Source: Methylocella tundrae (GTDB lineage: Bacteria; Pseudomonadota; Alphaproteobacteria; Rhizobiales; Beijerinckiaceae). From it: a stretch of DNA of 64,000 bases. The DNA is taken from contig NZ_CP139089.1 of the NCBI RefSeq assembly GCF_038024855.1, positions 434,001 to 498,000 on the forward strand, in the 5' to 3' direction. The notes below the pieces were generated by a model. It had not been told where the DNA came from. It searched no databases and saw only the letters and a program-made list of their open reading frames with translations. Shown piece by piece: positions 18,376-27,406 of this stretch. Numbering within the stretch: position 1 is the stretch's first letter; the number at the start of each line of letters is the position of its first letter. The translations under genes and the position numbers were made by a program.

Positions 18376-19203
18376 TCACGGTGGAGGCGGCGGTTGGCAT
18401 CCTTTTTCTTTGCACTCTATCGTGTTTTCAATTGAAAGTTCGTCTACGTGATTTTTTGACCAATCATTGGTCGACAAATCGAGGACAGTTTCCCGATCCG
18501 AATATTCTTTAACAACGAGTTGTGGATTGCTGACGTTGTTCAGAGTTTCCGCGGTGTTGAAATCGAATTGAAAAACGGCGCAACCAGACAACACACCCTT
18601 TGGCGGGAGCGTCGGGGTGTCGGCTGCTACATCAGAGATATTCCTCCAATCCTCAATAACCGCTCCAACAGAACCATGCCTTATGCGAATGTATTGTATA
18701 TTCGTCTTACGTTGCGGCGAATACATCGTGTGGGTCAGCATATCGATCGGCCCAGCCTCTTTCGGCTTACCGGCGATCGTATAGCGCAGTACGATCGATT
18801 TTATATTTCTCATCTCGTCGTCAGAGTCGTTGATAACTTTTATATTCATGACCACTAGCCCAATATGATCCGACGTCGGTGGAAATAAAATGTGCGAAAA
18901 TTCTGCTTCCGATTCCGTATAAACGGCTAGTTTACTCTGCCATACGACTGTGTGTGATTTCAAAGATTTCTCGAAATCTATCTTGTTGTGGTACCAGAAA
19001 ATCAAAATCCCGAGAACGATTATAGAGATGACTATCGTAAAACGTTGCAAAGTCGGAATACGGTCCATCAGCGCTACGGCCCATCCGATCGCACGGCGGC
19101 CCGGCGCGGCCGGCTTCGGAACGACCGCGCGGCTCGCCACCGGCTCCGCGGTGACGTCTGTCTTACGCGGTCGCGGGCGCGGCGGGGCGGGGCGTTTGGC
19201 CAT
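18376..19203 (-). CDS. Hypothetical membrane-anchored protein
   Basis: About 275 residues from the ATG at 19203. A basic, proline-rich cytoplasmic segment (MAKRPAPPRPRPRKTDVTAE) is followed by one transmembrane helix (FTIVISIIVLGILIFWY, about residues 52-68). A soluble C-terminal domain of about 200 residues follows, with beta-rich sequence such as VVMNIKVINDSDDEMRNIKS. The protein ends in a short polyproline tail. The frame is open 60 codons upstream, but that part lacks protein-like features. GC is lower than in neighbouring genes, a possible sign of transfer. No function assigned. A partial copy of its N-terminus lies immediately downstream. Confidence 0.6.
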   Translation of the reverse strand: MAKRPAPPRPRPRKTDVTAEPVASRAVVPKPAAPGRRAIGWAVALMDRIPTLQRFTIVISIIVLGILIFWYHNKIDFEKSLKSHTVVWQSKLAVYTESEAEFSHILFPPTSDHIGLVVMNIKVINDSDDEMRNIKSIVLRYTIAGKPKEAGPIDMLTHTMYSPQRKTNIQYIRIRHGSVGAVIEDWRNISDVAADTPTLPPKGVLSGCAVFQFDFNTAETLNNVSNPQLVVKEYSDRETVLDLSTNDWSKNHVDELSIENTIECKEKGCQPPPPP

Positions 19204-19438
19204 CGGCCGAGGATAGCAAGGCCCCTTTTCGCAGGCGAGCCTGCTTCTCAGTTCGTGCTTAATCTTTGTTTTGATCGGCCGAGTCGCGTAATTGGCCGCG
19301 TCAGTTCGGGACTGTTTCGGGACTTTCTGTCCCAGACTTCGCATTTGTACGCCGCTTGTTCCGCAAATTTTCCCCGCAATCACTTACGGGAATGTCGCGC
19401 AATTGCGCTGAAATACAAGTAATTTCAATTAGTTGATT

Positions 19439-19514
19439 TGGTGCCGGTTGCAGGAGTCGAACCCGCGACCTTCTCATTACAAATGAGTTGCTCTACCAAC
19501 TGAGCTAAACCGGC
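19439..19514 (-). tRNA. tRNA-Thr (TGT)
   Basis: On the minus strand the acceptor stem pairs GCCGGTT with AACCGGC, followed by discriminator A and an encoded CCA. The D-arm reads TAGCTCAGTTGGTAGAGC. The anticodon loop TTTGTAA gives anticodon TGT, closed by CTCA/TGAG. The T-arm has GGTTCGACTCC. Length is 76 bases. Confidence 0.97.
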
Positions 19515-19873
19515 CTCGCGGCGCCGCCATTAGCGAGCTAGCGCATGGACGCTTCGATGTTGATTTCTATTTCTTTAGTTAAGATCGTGCATCAAAACAA
19601 AGAGATAGAGGCGATGGTCGATCGCCTCGAAGCGCCGATGCTCTAGCAGCGCGCCGACTGTTTGGCAACCGCCTTGGCGGCCTGCGTCCGCACACCGACT
19701 CGGGGTTTTCTGAGGCGTTTTTTCTTTGCCGCCCGCCGTCCGTGCCGCCGGAGGTTGAGATGGCGCCGCGCTACCAAATATTAGGCGATTTGACCTAATG
19801 TTGCCGCGAAGGCGCGACAAAGCTCGACGTCGACCGTGAACGCGCCATTCCGGCGTCAGCTGCGGAGGGATGA
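19515..19873. other. Intergenic region without a supported gene
   Basis: About 360 bases between tRNA-Thr and the small secreted protein. It should contain the tRNA-Thr promoter (minus) and the promoter of the plus-strand gene. An 81-codon minus frame (19575-19820) is not protein-like. Confidence 0.35.
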
Positions 19874-20188
19874 ATGCCGATGAACTTGGGTAAGACTATC
19901 AGGACCGGGATGGCGCTGAGCGTCGCCGCCGCGTGTTTCGCCGCGGTTTGCGTTCCAGCTCAAGCGCAGGACGCCGGCGCGGTCGCCGCCGGTCTGCTGG
20001 GGGGGCTCGCCGTCGGCGCCATCGCAGGAAGCGCCATCGCCGGCGCCGGCGCGCCTCCTCCGCCTCCGCCCGGCTACGGATATTATGCGCCCGTCTATGC
20101 GCCGCCGCCGCCCCGCTGCTGGTTTGAACCGCAACAGGTCTGGAACGGCTACGCTTACGTGATCCAGCGAGTTCAAGTCTGCGAGTGA
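19874..20188 (+). CDS. Small secreted Gly/Pro-rich protein
   Basis: 104 residues. A signal peptide of about 31 residues (TGMALSVAAACFAAVCVPAQAQ) precedes a glycine-zipper-like AGLLGGLAVGAIAGSAIAG. A proline run and PGYGYYAPVYAPPPP follow, and the protein ends CWFEPQQVWNGYAYVIQRVQVC, a motif common in small rhizobial envelope proteins. Probably exported and associated with the envelope. Followed at once by a strong terminator hairpin. Confidence 0.8.
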   Translation: MPMNLGKTIRTGMALSVAAACFAAVCVPAQAQDAGAVAAGLLGGLAVGAIAGSAIAGAGAPPPPPPGYGYYAPVYAPPPPRCWFEPQQVWNGYAYVIQRVQVCE

Positions 20189-20216
20189 CGACATGAAAAG
20201 CGCCTAAGCGCCGATG

Positions 20217-20245
20217 AAATGGGCCGCTCAACGAGCGGCCCATTT
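20217..20245. terminator. Bidirectional intrinsic terminator
   Basis: A perfect 13-bp inverted repeat (AAATGGGCCGCTC / GAGCGGCCCATTT) with a 3-base loop, followed by a T-rich tract. It lies between the convergent small secreted protein gene and the MHS transporter gene and could serve both. Confidence 0.85.
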
Positions 20246-20290
20246 GTTTCAAAGCACAAAGCGTCGACGGCGCGGCCGGTCATTCGGCCG

Positions 20291-22000
20291 TCAGTCCTGC
20301 GCGTAAATATCCCGGTCCTTTGTTTCAGGAACGAACAGCACGCCAATGACGAAACAGGCCATGGCGACGATGATCGGATACCAGAGCCCGTAATAAATAT
20401 CCCCGGTCTGCGCGACCATGGCGAACGCGGTCGCCGGCAGCAGGCCGCCGAACCAGCCATTGCCAATGTGATAGGGCAGGGACAGGGACGTGTAGCGAAT
20501 GCGCGTCGGGAATAATTCGACGAGCGCGGCGGCGATCGGCCCGTAGACCATCGTCACATAAAGGACGAGCACGAAAAGCAGCCCGATGATGCCGGCGACC
20601 TGGGGGCGAAAAATGTCGAGCGGATTCGACATCTTGACGATGCCTGGATCATTGGCGTCCGGATAACCGGCGTCTTGCAGAGCCGCGGTGAGTTTCATGT
20701 CGAAGGCGGCTCTGACGGCTTTTGGATCACCTGCGACGTCGCTCGCGTCGGGGACGGCTATTTCCTTCGATCCTATGAGGACTTTGACCGGCTCCTCGAT
20801 GGCCGTGTCGACGCGCGTGTATTTGACCGAGCTTTTGGCCAAAACATCGCGTGCGATGTCGCATGGCGCGGTGAATGAGCGCGTTCCGATAGGATTGAAC
20901 AGACTGCCGCAATTGGCCGGGTTTGCGACGACCGTCACGGAGACATTCTCGAGCGCCGCCGCGAGCGCCGGATTGGCGTAAGTCGTGATGCGCTGGAAAA
21001 TCGGAAAATAGGTCGCCGCCGCGGCGAGGCAGCCAAACATGATGACGGTCTTCCGGCCGATCTTGTCCGACAGCCAACCGAAGAAAACGAAAAAGCCGGT
21101 TCCAAGCACCAGGGACCAGGCTATCAGCAGATTGGCGGTATAGCCGTCGACCTTGAGGATCGATTGCATGAACACCAAAGCGTAGAATTGCCCGGTATAC
21201 CAGACAACGCCTTGTCCCATCGTCAGGCCGAATAGAGCAAGCAGAGCAATCTTCGCGTTCGGCCAATTGCCGAAAGCCTCGCGCAGCGGCGTTTTCGAGC
21301 CTGCGCCGTTTTGCTTCATCCTGAGAAAGGCTGGCGATTCGTTCAGCTTCAACCGGATCCACAAGGAGACGCCGAGCAGCACCACGGAGACAAAGAAGGG
21401 AATGCGCCAAGCGAAACTGGCGAAGGCGGGCTCGCCAAAGATGCTCCGCGTGAAGAGGATGACGAGAAGCGACAGGAACAGGCCGAGCGTCGCCGTCGTC
21501 TGGATCCAGGATGTATAGAATCCCCGCCGCCCCGCCGGGGCGTGCTCTGCGACATAGGTCGCCGCGCCGCCATATTCGCCGCCAAGGGCAAGGCCCTGCA
21601 AAAGCCTGGCCCCGATCAAAATGATGGGCGCCGCAATGCCGATCGCATGGTAATTTGGCAAAAACCCGACGATAAATGTCGAAAACCCCATGATCAGGAT
21701 GGTGAGGAGGAAGGTGTATTTGCGCCCGACGAGATCGCCGAGCCGCCCAAAGACGAGGGCGCCGAAGGGGCGGACGACAAAGCCGGCGGCGAAGGCGAGC
21801 AGGGCGAAAATATCCGCCGTCGCCTTCGGGAATTGACTGAAGAATTGAGCGCCGATGATGCTCGCCAGGGATCCGTAGAGATAAAAATCATACCAGTCGA
21901 AGACCGTGCCGAGCGAGGACGCCAGAATCACCCGCTTCTCGGCGTCCGTCATGGGCGCCGGCCTGGCGATTTCCTCTCTCGAAATTGTTACTACCGCCAT
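20291..22000 (-). CDS. MFS transporter, metabolite:H+ symporter (MHS) family, with a large inserted loop
   Basis: 569 residues, 12 predicted helices. MHS-family features: LGTVFDWYDFYLYGSLA near the N-terminus, the loop-2 motif GRLGDLVGRKYTF and GGEYGGAATYVAEHAP after helix 4. MHS members carry substrates such as proline, betaine, dicarboxylates or shikimate with protons. Usual length is 430-450; the excess is a hydrophilic loop of roughly 120 residues (from about ENVSVTVVANPANCG to PGIVKMSNPLDIF) in the second half, containing two cysteines. Similar long members exist in proteobacteria. Substrate not predictable. Monocistronic, converging on the terminator at 20217. Confidence 0.88.
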   Translation of the reverse strand: MAVVTISREEIARPAPMTDAEKRVILASSLGTVFDWYDFYLYGSLASIIGAQFFSQFPKATADIFALLAFAAGFVVRPFGALVFGRLGDLVGRKYTFLLTILIMGFSTFIVGFLPNYHAIGIAAPIILIGARLLQGLALGGEYGGAATYVAEHAPAGRRGFYTSWIQTTATLGLFLSLLVILFTRSIFGEPAFASFAWRIPFFVSVVLLGVSLWIRLKLNESPAFLRMKQNGAGSKTPLREAFGNWPNAKIALLALFGLTMGQGVVWYTGQFYALVFMQSILKVDGYTANLLIAWSLVLGTGFFVFFGWLSDKIGRKTVIMFGCLAAAATYFPIFQRITTYANPALAAALENVSVTVVANPANCGSLFNPIGTRSFTAPCDIARDVLAKSSVKYTRVDTAIEEPVKVLIGSKEIAVPDASDVAGDPKAVRAAFDMKLTAALQDAGYPDANDPGIVKMSNPLDIFRPQVAGIIGLLFVLVLYVTMVYGPIAAALVELFPTRIRYTSLSLPYHIGNGWFGGLLPATAFAMVAQTGDIYYGLWYPIIVAMACFVIGVLFVPETKDRDIYAQD

Positions 22001-22463
22001 GTGCTTATCCTGGCTGTTGGCTGCTTGGCAGCATGTCTTTTTGTGGTCCTTCTGGCGCTATTCCGCTGCCCGGAATAGCGCCAGGCAGGCTTCAGCTTGA
22101 GGAGGAGCCTTGAAGCAGGAAATGACCGCCGCCGACGTTTGTCAACGATAATTGCGGCGAAACGTCGCGCCGTTTGGGGTTCGGCTTGGTTCGTCCGCGC
22201 GACGCTGGAGTTGGCCGGGACTTCAGGCGCCAGGACTTTATGCGCGCAACGCAGGAGGACTTTATGCGCGCAACGCAGGCCCTATTTGCGCCCCGACACA
22301 AGCCCATGCAATGAAGGGAAGAATTCTCGTGGTCCGCCTTGCGGGATCCGCCCCCAAAGGCGAGACTTCGGAGTTCCTGAGTGAGTTTTGCGGCTCTTGC
22401 CGGAATTTTCTGCGTGATGAGGCGCTACCGCCTGAGCACGTCCGCTGGATTGGGAGAATTTGC
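22001..22463. other. Intergenic region with a tandem duplication
   Basis: About 460 bases between divergent genes. It should hold the promoter of the MHS transporter (minus) and of the secreted protein at 22464. It contains a perfect 24-bp tandem duplication at 22232-22279, listed separately. No reading frame is convincing. Confidence 0.4.
22232..22279 (+). repeat. Perfect 24-bp tandem duplication
   Basis: Two identical adjacent copies of a 24-base unit beginning AGGACTTTATGCGCGCAACG (22232-22255 and 22256-22279). It lies in the intergenic region upstream of the secreted protein gene. Likely replication slippage; each unit contains an ATG but no good reading frame. Confidence 0.9.
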
Positions 22464-22892
22464 ATGAAACGCCTGTTTGCGGCGCTCGCTTTATGTTCGC
22501 TGCTTGCCCCGATCTCGCGCGCCGCCCCGGTCGGCGTGCCAAAGCTCGATGTCGAAAAGTCCTGCCGTGAAGCGCAGGCTTTCGGCTTCGGCGGCGGTCA
22601 GGACGATAAGCTGGCCTATAAGGGCTGTATGCAGGACGAGAACGACGCACTGGCGCAACTGAAGAAGAACTGGTCCCGTTACAAGCCGGAAAATCGGGCC
22701 AATTGCGTTGCTCAAGGCATTTCGCCCATGCCGAGCTATGTCGAAATTCTGACATGCATCGAAATGTACGATGACGCCAGCCAGTTGAACAGGCCAGGTT
22801 CCTCGGTGCGTCCGTTCAACGGAAAAGTCCCGGCCGACGCGCCGCCGGCCATGACGCCGCCGGCCCCAGCGAACCCAATCGACAGCAAATAG
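22464..22892 (+). CDS. Hypothetical secreted protein
   Basis: 142 residues from the ATG at 22464, preceded by GGGAGAATTTGC. Signal peptide MKRLFAALALCSLLAPISRA. The mature part has two CREAQAFG/CMQDENDALAQLKKNW segments and a NCVAQG...YVEILTCIEMYDDA segment, with four cysteines, as in small alphaproteobacterial proteins of unknown function. A Pro-rich tail ends the protein. The frame is open far upstream, but only the internal ATG gives a signal peptide. Followed by a hairpin at 22911. Confidence 0.75.
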   Translation: MKRLFAALALCSLLAPISRAAPVGVPKLDVEKSCREAQAFGFGGGQDDKLAYKGCMQDENDALAQLKKNWSRYKPENRANCVAQGISPMPSYVEILTCIEMYDDASQLNRPGSSVRPFNGKVPADAPPAMTPPAPANPIDSK

Positions 22893-22910
22893 CGGATGAT
22901 CCCGGCAGTA

Positions 22911-22938
22911 GATCAGCGCGGGCGCCAACGCGCTGATC
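22911..22938 (+). terminator. Hairpin, probable terminator
   Basis: A perfect 10-bp inverted repeat GATCAGCGCG / CGCGCTGATC with an 8-base loop, starting 18 bases after the stop of the secreted protein gene. There is no T-run after it, so it may be a weak or Rho-assisted terminator. Confidence 0.5.
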
Positions 22939-23409
22939 CGGCCGGTTAAACAGAAAGGGGCAGGAATGCCCCAGCATTCCCACCCCAGTCCGGCTTCAAC
23001 CCCGCCTATTTGCGCGCTGACCCTGGAAAGCGCAAGGTGCGCCACCGTGTGGCGCGACGTGCAACCGGCATCCTCCCGAGACTTGGACTAAGACGCCGAA
23101 TTGTCGCCAGCAATGGCACTTTCAGCTTGCTGCTCGTGTAGCCTACGAGCGACGCATTGTCACGTCGAAATGCGGCAAAATGCCCATGAAAAAGCAATAA
23201 ATGCGGAAGAATTTTTCAGCGAGACGGCAACGGCTCAGCTCTCCCGATCGCGCGCGCGCCATTGCCTGTGCTATAGGATTAAAGCAAGGGCCGCGACGCC
23301 TGGACCCAGAGCGAATTTTGCCCTTCGCAGGCCGGATTGCTTGAGGCCTTATTCTTGCGACAGACGGATGAGGCTCGGCTGCAGGACGGCAGGAGCCGGG
23401 GGACAAAGC
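22939..23409. other. Intergenic region without a supported gene
   Basis: About 470 bases before the DUF502 gene. Only overlapping short frames on both strands with non-protein-like composition. Likely contains the promoter of the DUF502 gene. Confidence 0.35.
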
Positions 23410-24144
23410 ATGACGCAGGTTCCGCCGCAGATAGTTCCGCAGACGCCGGCAGACTCGCCTGAACCGGTCGCCAGGGGATCGGGCGTCGGCGCCCGTATCC
23501 GCAACTGGTTTCTGACCGGCGTGGTCGTCGCCGGTCCGCTGGCGGTGACGGCCTATATCGTGTGGTGGTTCGTCGACACAATCGACAATTGGGTCCGCGG
23601 CCTGATCCCGGGCAATGCGCTGCCGGACGCCTATCTGTCGTTCCGCGTGCCGGGGCTTGGCGTCGTCGTCGCCTTTCTGGCCCTGACCTTTCTCGGCTTC
23701 CTCGCGCATAATCTCGCCGGCCGCACTTTAATCAAGATCGGCGAGGCGATCCTGGCGCGCATGCCTATCGTGAGGTCGATCTACAAGAGCGTGAAGCAGA
23801 TTTTCGAGACCTTGTTTTCACAGTCCGGCACGACGTTCCGCAAAGTCGGGCTCATCGAATTTCCGAACAAGGGCTCCTGGTCGCTCGTCTTCATCTCGGC
23901 GCCGCCGGGGGAACTCATCGGCAACCATTTGGCTCAGGACGAAAACTATGTGTCGGTGTTCCTGCCGTGCACGCCGAACCCGACCACAGGCTTCTATTTT
24001 TACCTGCCGGCGCGCGAGGTCATCGAGGTCGCGATCGCGCCCGACGCCGCCGCCAAACTCATCATGTCCTGCGGCGTCATCCAGCCGGACGCGCGGGCGG
24101 TCCTCGCCGCCCTGGCGCGAAATCCCGAGCATGAAACCGCCTGA
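23410..24144 (+). CDS. DUF502 family membrane protein
   Basis: 244 residues from the ATG at 23410 (GGGGACAAAGC upstream). After a Pro-rich N-terminus, RIRNWFLTGVVVAGPLAVTAYIVWWFVD forms the first helix and the LGVVVAFLALTFLGFLAHNLAG segment the second. The soluble part contains PIVRSIYKSVKQIFETLF and the PNPTTGFYFYLP motif characteristic of DUF502. Function unknown; inner-membrane location predicted. The frame is open upstream to 23101 but without meaningful sequence. Confidence 0.9.
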   Translation: MTQVPPQIVPQTPADSPEPVARGSGVGARIRNWFLTGVVVAGPLAVTAYIVWWFVDTIDNWVRGLIPGNALPDAYLSFRVPGLGVVVAFLALTFLGFLAHNLAGRTLIKIGEAILARMPIVRSIYKSVKQIFETLFSQSGTTFRKVGLIEFPNKGSWSLVFISAPPGELIGNHLAQDENYVSVFLPCTPNPTTGFYFYLPAREVIEVAIAPDAAAKLIMSCGVIQPDARAVLAALARNPEHETA

Positions 24145-24276
24145 AGGGCGACGCAGCCGGTTGAGCCTGAATAGGCCGCGCAAATTGACCGGCGGCGTCC
24201 TTGTGGCTAACACCCATTCTCTCGCCCGGCGCCTGGAGCCGGGGCCGCGACTCATTTCCTTTCCACCGGATGCCGA

Positions 24277-25242
24277 ATGGCCGTCTATACCGAAGTCTCC
24301 GATGCGGATCTGGCCGCCTTCCTCGACAGCTATGATCTCGGCTGCGTCCGTTCGCTGAAGGGCATCGCCGAAGGCGTCGAGAACTCCAATTATCTTCTCC
24401 ACACCGAAAAGGGCTCCTTCATCCTCACCCTTTACGAGAAGCGCGTGGAGGAAGAAAATCTGCCGTTCTTTCTCGGGCTCATGGATCATCTTTGCGCCCG
24501 GGGGATTAACTGCCCGAGGCCGGTGCGGGCGCGTTCGGGGGCGGCTCTCGGCAAGCTTTCGGGGCGTCCCGCGGCCATCGTCACTTTCCTCGAAGGAATT
24601 TGCCACAACCGGCCGACGGTCAGCGATTGCGCCAGGCTTGGCGGGGCTCTCGCCCGGCTGCATCAGGCCGCCGCAGACTTCAAAGGCTCTCGCGACAACA
24701 GTTTGAGCCTTGCCGCATGGCCGCGTCTTTTCGCGCCGGTCGCCTGTTGCGCCGACGACGTCGAGCCTGGCCTTGCCGCCGCGGTCGCCGCGGAGCTTGG
24801 CTTCCTTGAAGCCAATTGGCCGCGAAACCTACCGCGCGGCATCATTCACGCCGATCTTTTTCCGGACAATGTTCTCTTCCTCGGCGATGAGGCGCCGGGG
24901 TTGATTGATTTCTATTTCGCCTGCGCCGATGATCTCGCCTACGATCTCGCCATTTGTCTCAACGCGTGGTGTTTCGAGGCGGACGGCGCTTTTAACGTCC
25001 AGAAAGCAGCCGCGCTGTTTGAGGCTTATCAGCGCGTTCGTCCCTTGACGCCGCTCGAGATCGCGGCGATTCCAGTGCTTTCCCGAGGCGCCGCCCTGCG
25101 CTTCGCGCTGACGCGGCTGATCGATTGGCTTCACGTGCCGGCCGGCGCGCTGGTGCATCCGAAAAATCCGATCGAATACATGCAAAAATTGCGCTTCCAT
25201 CAGAAGATCACGGACGTGCGCGAGCTTGGCCTCGCCCAATGA
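24277..25242 (+). CDS. thrB: Homoserine kinase (ThrB2 type, aminoglycoside-phosphotransferase fold)
   Basis: 321 residues. Phosphorylates homoserine with ATP, the penultimate step of threonine synthesis. N-terminal [20 protein letters not shown] and [24 protein letters not shown] form the nucleotide-binding lobe. The catalytic loop is [13 protein letters not shown] and the metal-binding Asp is in LIDFYFA. This is the alphaproteobacterial APH-like isoform, unrelated to the GHMP-type ThrB. It overlaps rnhA by 4 bases (ATGA). thrC, the next enzyme, lies about 8 kb away at 33443. Confidence 0.95.
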   Translation: MAVYTEVSDADLAAFLDSYDLGCVRSLKGIAEGVENSNYLLHTEKGSFILTLYEKRVEEENLPFFLGLMDHLCARGINCPRPVRARSGAALGKLSGRPAAIVTFLEGICHNRPTVSDCARLGGALARLHQAAADFKGSRDNSLSLAAWPRLFAPVACCADDVEPGLAAAVAAELGFLEANWPRNLPRGIIHADLFPDNVLFLGDEAPGLIDFYFACADDLAYDLAICLNAWCFEADGAFNVQKAAALFEAYQRVRPLTPLEIAAIPVLSRGAALRFALTRLIDWLHVPAGALVHPKNPIEYMQKLRFHQKITDVRELGLAQ

Positions 25243-25703
25243 GCCGCGAGGTGACGATTTTTACGGATGGCGCCTGTTCCGGCAATCCAGGACCGGGCGG
25301 CTGGGGGGCCGTGCTGACCTTCGGCGATCACAGAAAAGAGCTCAGCGGCGGTGAGGCGGCGACGACCAACAACCGCATGGAGCTGATGGCCGCGATTATG
25401 GCGCTGGAGGCTTTGACACGGCCGTGCGCCGTGCACCTCTACACCGATTCCAACTATCTGAAGGGCGGCGTCACGACCTGGCTTGCCGGCTGGAAGCGCA
25501 ACGGCTGGCGCACGGCCGACAGGAAGCCGGTCAAGAATGTCGAACTCTGGCAGAGGCTGGAAGCCGCGACCGAGCGCCACGAGATTGACTGGCGCTGGGT
25601 CAAGGGCCACGCGGGCGATGAGATGAACGAGCGCGCCGATTTGCTGGCGCGCCAGGGAATGGCGCCCTACCTAACAAAGCGGAAGGCGGCGCCAGGGGCG
25701 TGA
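25239..25703 (+). CDS. rnhA: Ribonuclease HI
   Basis: 154 residues. Degrades RNA in RNA-DNA hybrids. The four catalytic carboxylates are visible in [17 protein letters not shown] (Asp10), NNRMELMA (Glu), YTDSNYL (Asp) and the C-terminal [10 protein letters not shown] (Asp). KGHAGDEMN carries the catalytic-loop His. Length is standard (about 150-155). The ATG at 25239 overlaps the thrB stop, so the genes are translationally coupled, an arrangement common in this order. Confidence 0.96.
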   Translation: MSREVTIFTDGACSGNPGPGGWGAVLTFGDHRKELSGGEAATTNNRMELMAAIMALEALTRPCAVHLYTDSNYLKGGVTTWLAGWKRNGWRTADRKPVKNVELWQRLEAATERHEIDWRWVKGHAGDEMNERADLLARQGMAPYLTKRKAAPGA

Positions 25704-25733
25704 GCGGGAAGCGGCGCCCGCGGTGGAGCCGCC

Positions 25734-26219
25734 TCAGATCTGCTCCAGCAGCGTCTCGGCGCTCGAAGCGTCCGCCTTTCCGGGAGACGTTTCGATATTG
25801 AGCTTTTTCACGACGCCGTCGTCGACGAACATCGCGTAGCGCTGGGAGCGCAGGCCAAGGCCGCGCTCGGAAAGATCGAGCGTCAGACCGAGCGCCCTGG
25901 CGAAATCGCCGCTGCCGTCGGCAAGAAAACTGATCTTCTCCGCGGGATCGGTGGCTTTGCCCCAGGCGTCCATGACGAAAACGTCGTTGACGCTGGTGAC
26001 GGCGATTTCGTCGATCTCTTTTTGCTTGAACGCCTCGGCCTTGTTCACGAATCCTGGCAGATGGGCGTTGCTGCAGGTTGGCGTGAAGGCGCCCGGAACG
26101 CCGATGAGAATCACTTTGCGCCCCTTGAAAATTTCGTCCGTGGAGCGCAGGGCCGGACCTTCCGGAGTCATGATCGAGAAATTCGCCTTGGGGATGCGAT
26201 CGCCGGCTTTGATCGTCAC
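25734..26219 (-). CDS. Peroxiredoxin, Prx5/AhpE-like
   Basis: 161 residues. Thiol peroxidase of the Prx5 type reducing H2O2 and organic peroxides, probably with glutathione/glutaredoxin. The peroxidatic cysteine is Cys49 in VPGAFTPTCS, followed by HLPGFVNKA. Arg and aromatic residues of the active site (RSQRYAMFVDDG) are present. No glutaredoxin domain is fused. Convergent with rnhA, 30 bases apart. Confidence 0.93.
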   Translation of the reverse strand: MTIKAGDRIPKANFSIMTPEGPALRSTDEIFKGRKVILIGVPGAFTPTCSNAHLPGFVNKAEAFKQKEIDEIAVTSVNDVFVMDAWGKATDPAEKISFLADGSGDFARALGLTLDLSERGLGLRSQRYAMFVDDGVVKKLNIETSPGKADASSAETLLEQI

Positions 26220-26288
26220 TGTCTCTTTTCCTCCACTTTGGCGCGCCTGCGTCCGTCCCCTCCGTCAATGGCGCGCCGCGCGGGGCTT

Positions 26289-27224
26289 TTACGGAGAGGC
26301 CGGGATCGCGCCGAGGTCTACCGCGAATTCATAGCTTTGTCGTGGCCCGGCGAGTGTAAGCGTCACCGGAATTTTGCCGGCGCTAGCGGCCAGGCCATCC
26401 GGCTTTGGCCCTTCAACCTCGACGATCAGAAACTCATTCGGCTTCTCGCCCTTCTTCGATTCGAAATACCATCCTTCCTGGCCTTCAACGAAGAGATCGG
26501 TCTGGGCGGCGCCGGGATCGGTCGAGACCGCCGCGACGGTCTGGGGCTCCGGGCGGACTTGCACGCGCCATGTCGGCAGGGTTGCGCCGCGATCGCGCCC
26601 GATCAGGATTTTGGCGTCGCGCCCGGCCGCGTCGAGACGCTGTGGAACCTTGGCTTTCGCGGCCGCGAAAATGGCTTCTTCGGGCGAGGCCTCGTCCGGC
26701 GCGGCGCCTTCGCCGGGATGGGCCGGCAGCTCCAGCTTCGCTTTGGCCTTCACAGGCAGGCAGATCGCGGCGCAGACCGCATATTCAATTGAAACCGACA
26801 GAACGGCCGGCCGGTTCTCGTCCGCCAGCGTGACGTCGACGGGAAACGTCACCATGCCCCGATAGCCAAACGCATCGAGGCCAGCCTCATCGATGCGCAA
26901 AGGCGTCGGAAACTGGACAGTCGCTTCTTTGAGGTTTTCCGAATCGTGGAAGTCGAACACGGGCGGCACACCCGTTTCGCCAGGGGAGCGCCAATAGGTG
27001 AGCGCGTCTGGATCGAGGCGAATTTCAACGCCGGCCTTGTAGGCGCCTTTGACGGCGCCGGGTGCGGCGATCAGCCGCGCGGCCGATTTTTTTCCGTAAA
27101 TCCAGTCAGTTGTGATCGGATCAGCGCGTAATTCAGCCATGAATCCCAGTGCAAATAGAGCTGCGACGGCGCACACGCGCGTTTGCGCCGAAGCGGCATT
27201 TAGAAGCTGGAGAGACATTTGCAT
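26289..27224 (-). CDS. DsbD N-terminal-domain protein (periplasmic)
   Basis: About 311 residues. The signal peptide (TRVCAVAALFALGFMAELRA) is followed by a DsbD-alpha-like domain: YWRSPGETGVPPVFDF, RYGMVTFPVDV-type strands and the cysteine pair in EYAVCAAICLPVKA, which matches the redox-active CxxxC region of DsbD N-terminal domains. The membrane electron-transfer and thioredoxin domains of full DsbD are absent, so a partner is needed or the role is different. The start at 27224 (MQMSLQLLN) was chosen because it sits just before the signal peptide. The frame continues upstream into AT-richer sequence. Confidence 0.8.
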   Translation of the reverse strand: MQMSLQLLNAASAQTRVCAVAALFALGFMAELRADPITTDWIYGKKSAARLIAAPGAVKGAYKAGVEIRLDPDALTYWRSPGETGVPPVFDFHDSENLKEATVQFPTPLRIDEAGLDAFGYRGMVTFPVDVTLADENRPAVLSVSIEYAVCAAICLPVKAKAKLELPAHPGEGAAPDEASPEEAIFAAAKAKVPQRLDAAGRDAKILIGRDRGATLPTWRVQVRPEPQTVAAVSTDPGAAQTDLFVEGQEGWYFESKKGEKPNEFLIVEVEGPKPDGLAASAGKIPVTLTLAGPRQSYEFAVDLGAIPASP

Positions 27225-27406
27225 GACATTTGTTTGATCGCTGAACCTGTTGAGAAAGAGACAAGGTATTTTGCGTGCGCGAAAGCTGCAACCTACATTG
27301 AAGTGATAGAAATGCGGGATCGGGCGATCGTGGAAGCCAAGGATGGAGACTAGACAGCAGTTACATACTGGCGTCGATGCAATTTCAGCAGAATGAGGCG
27401 GAGAAA

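Noticed and set aside
13381..19438. Integrated element at tRNA-Thr
   Set aside because: No integrase, and no direct repeat of the tRNA 3' end found by eye within the window.
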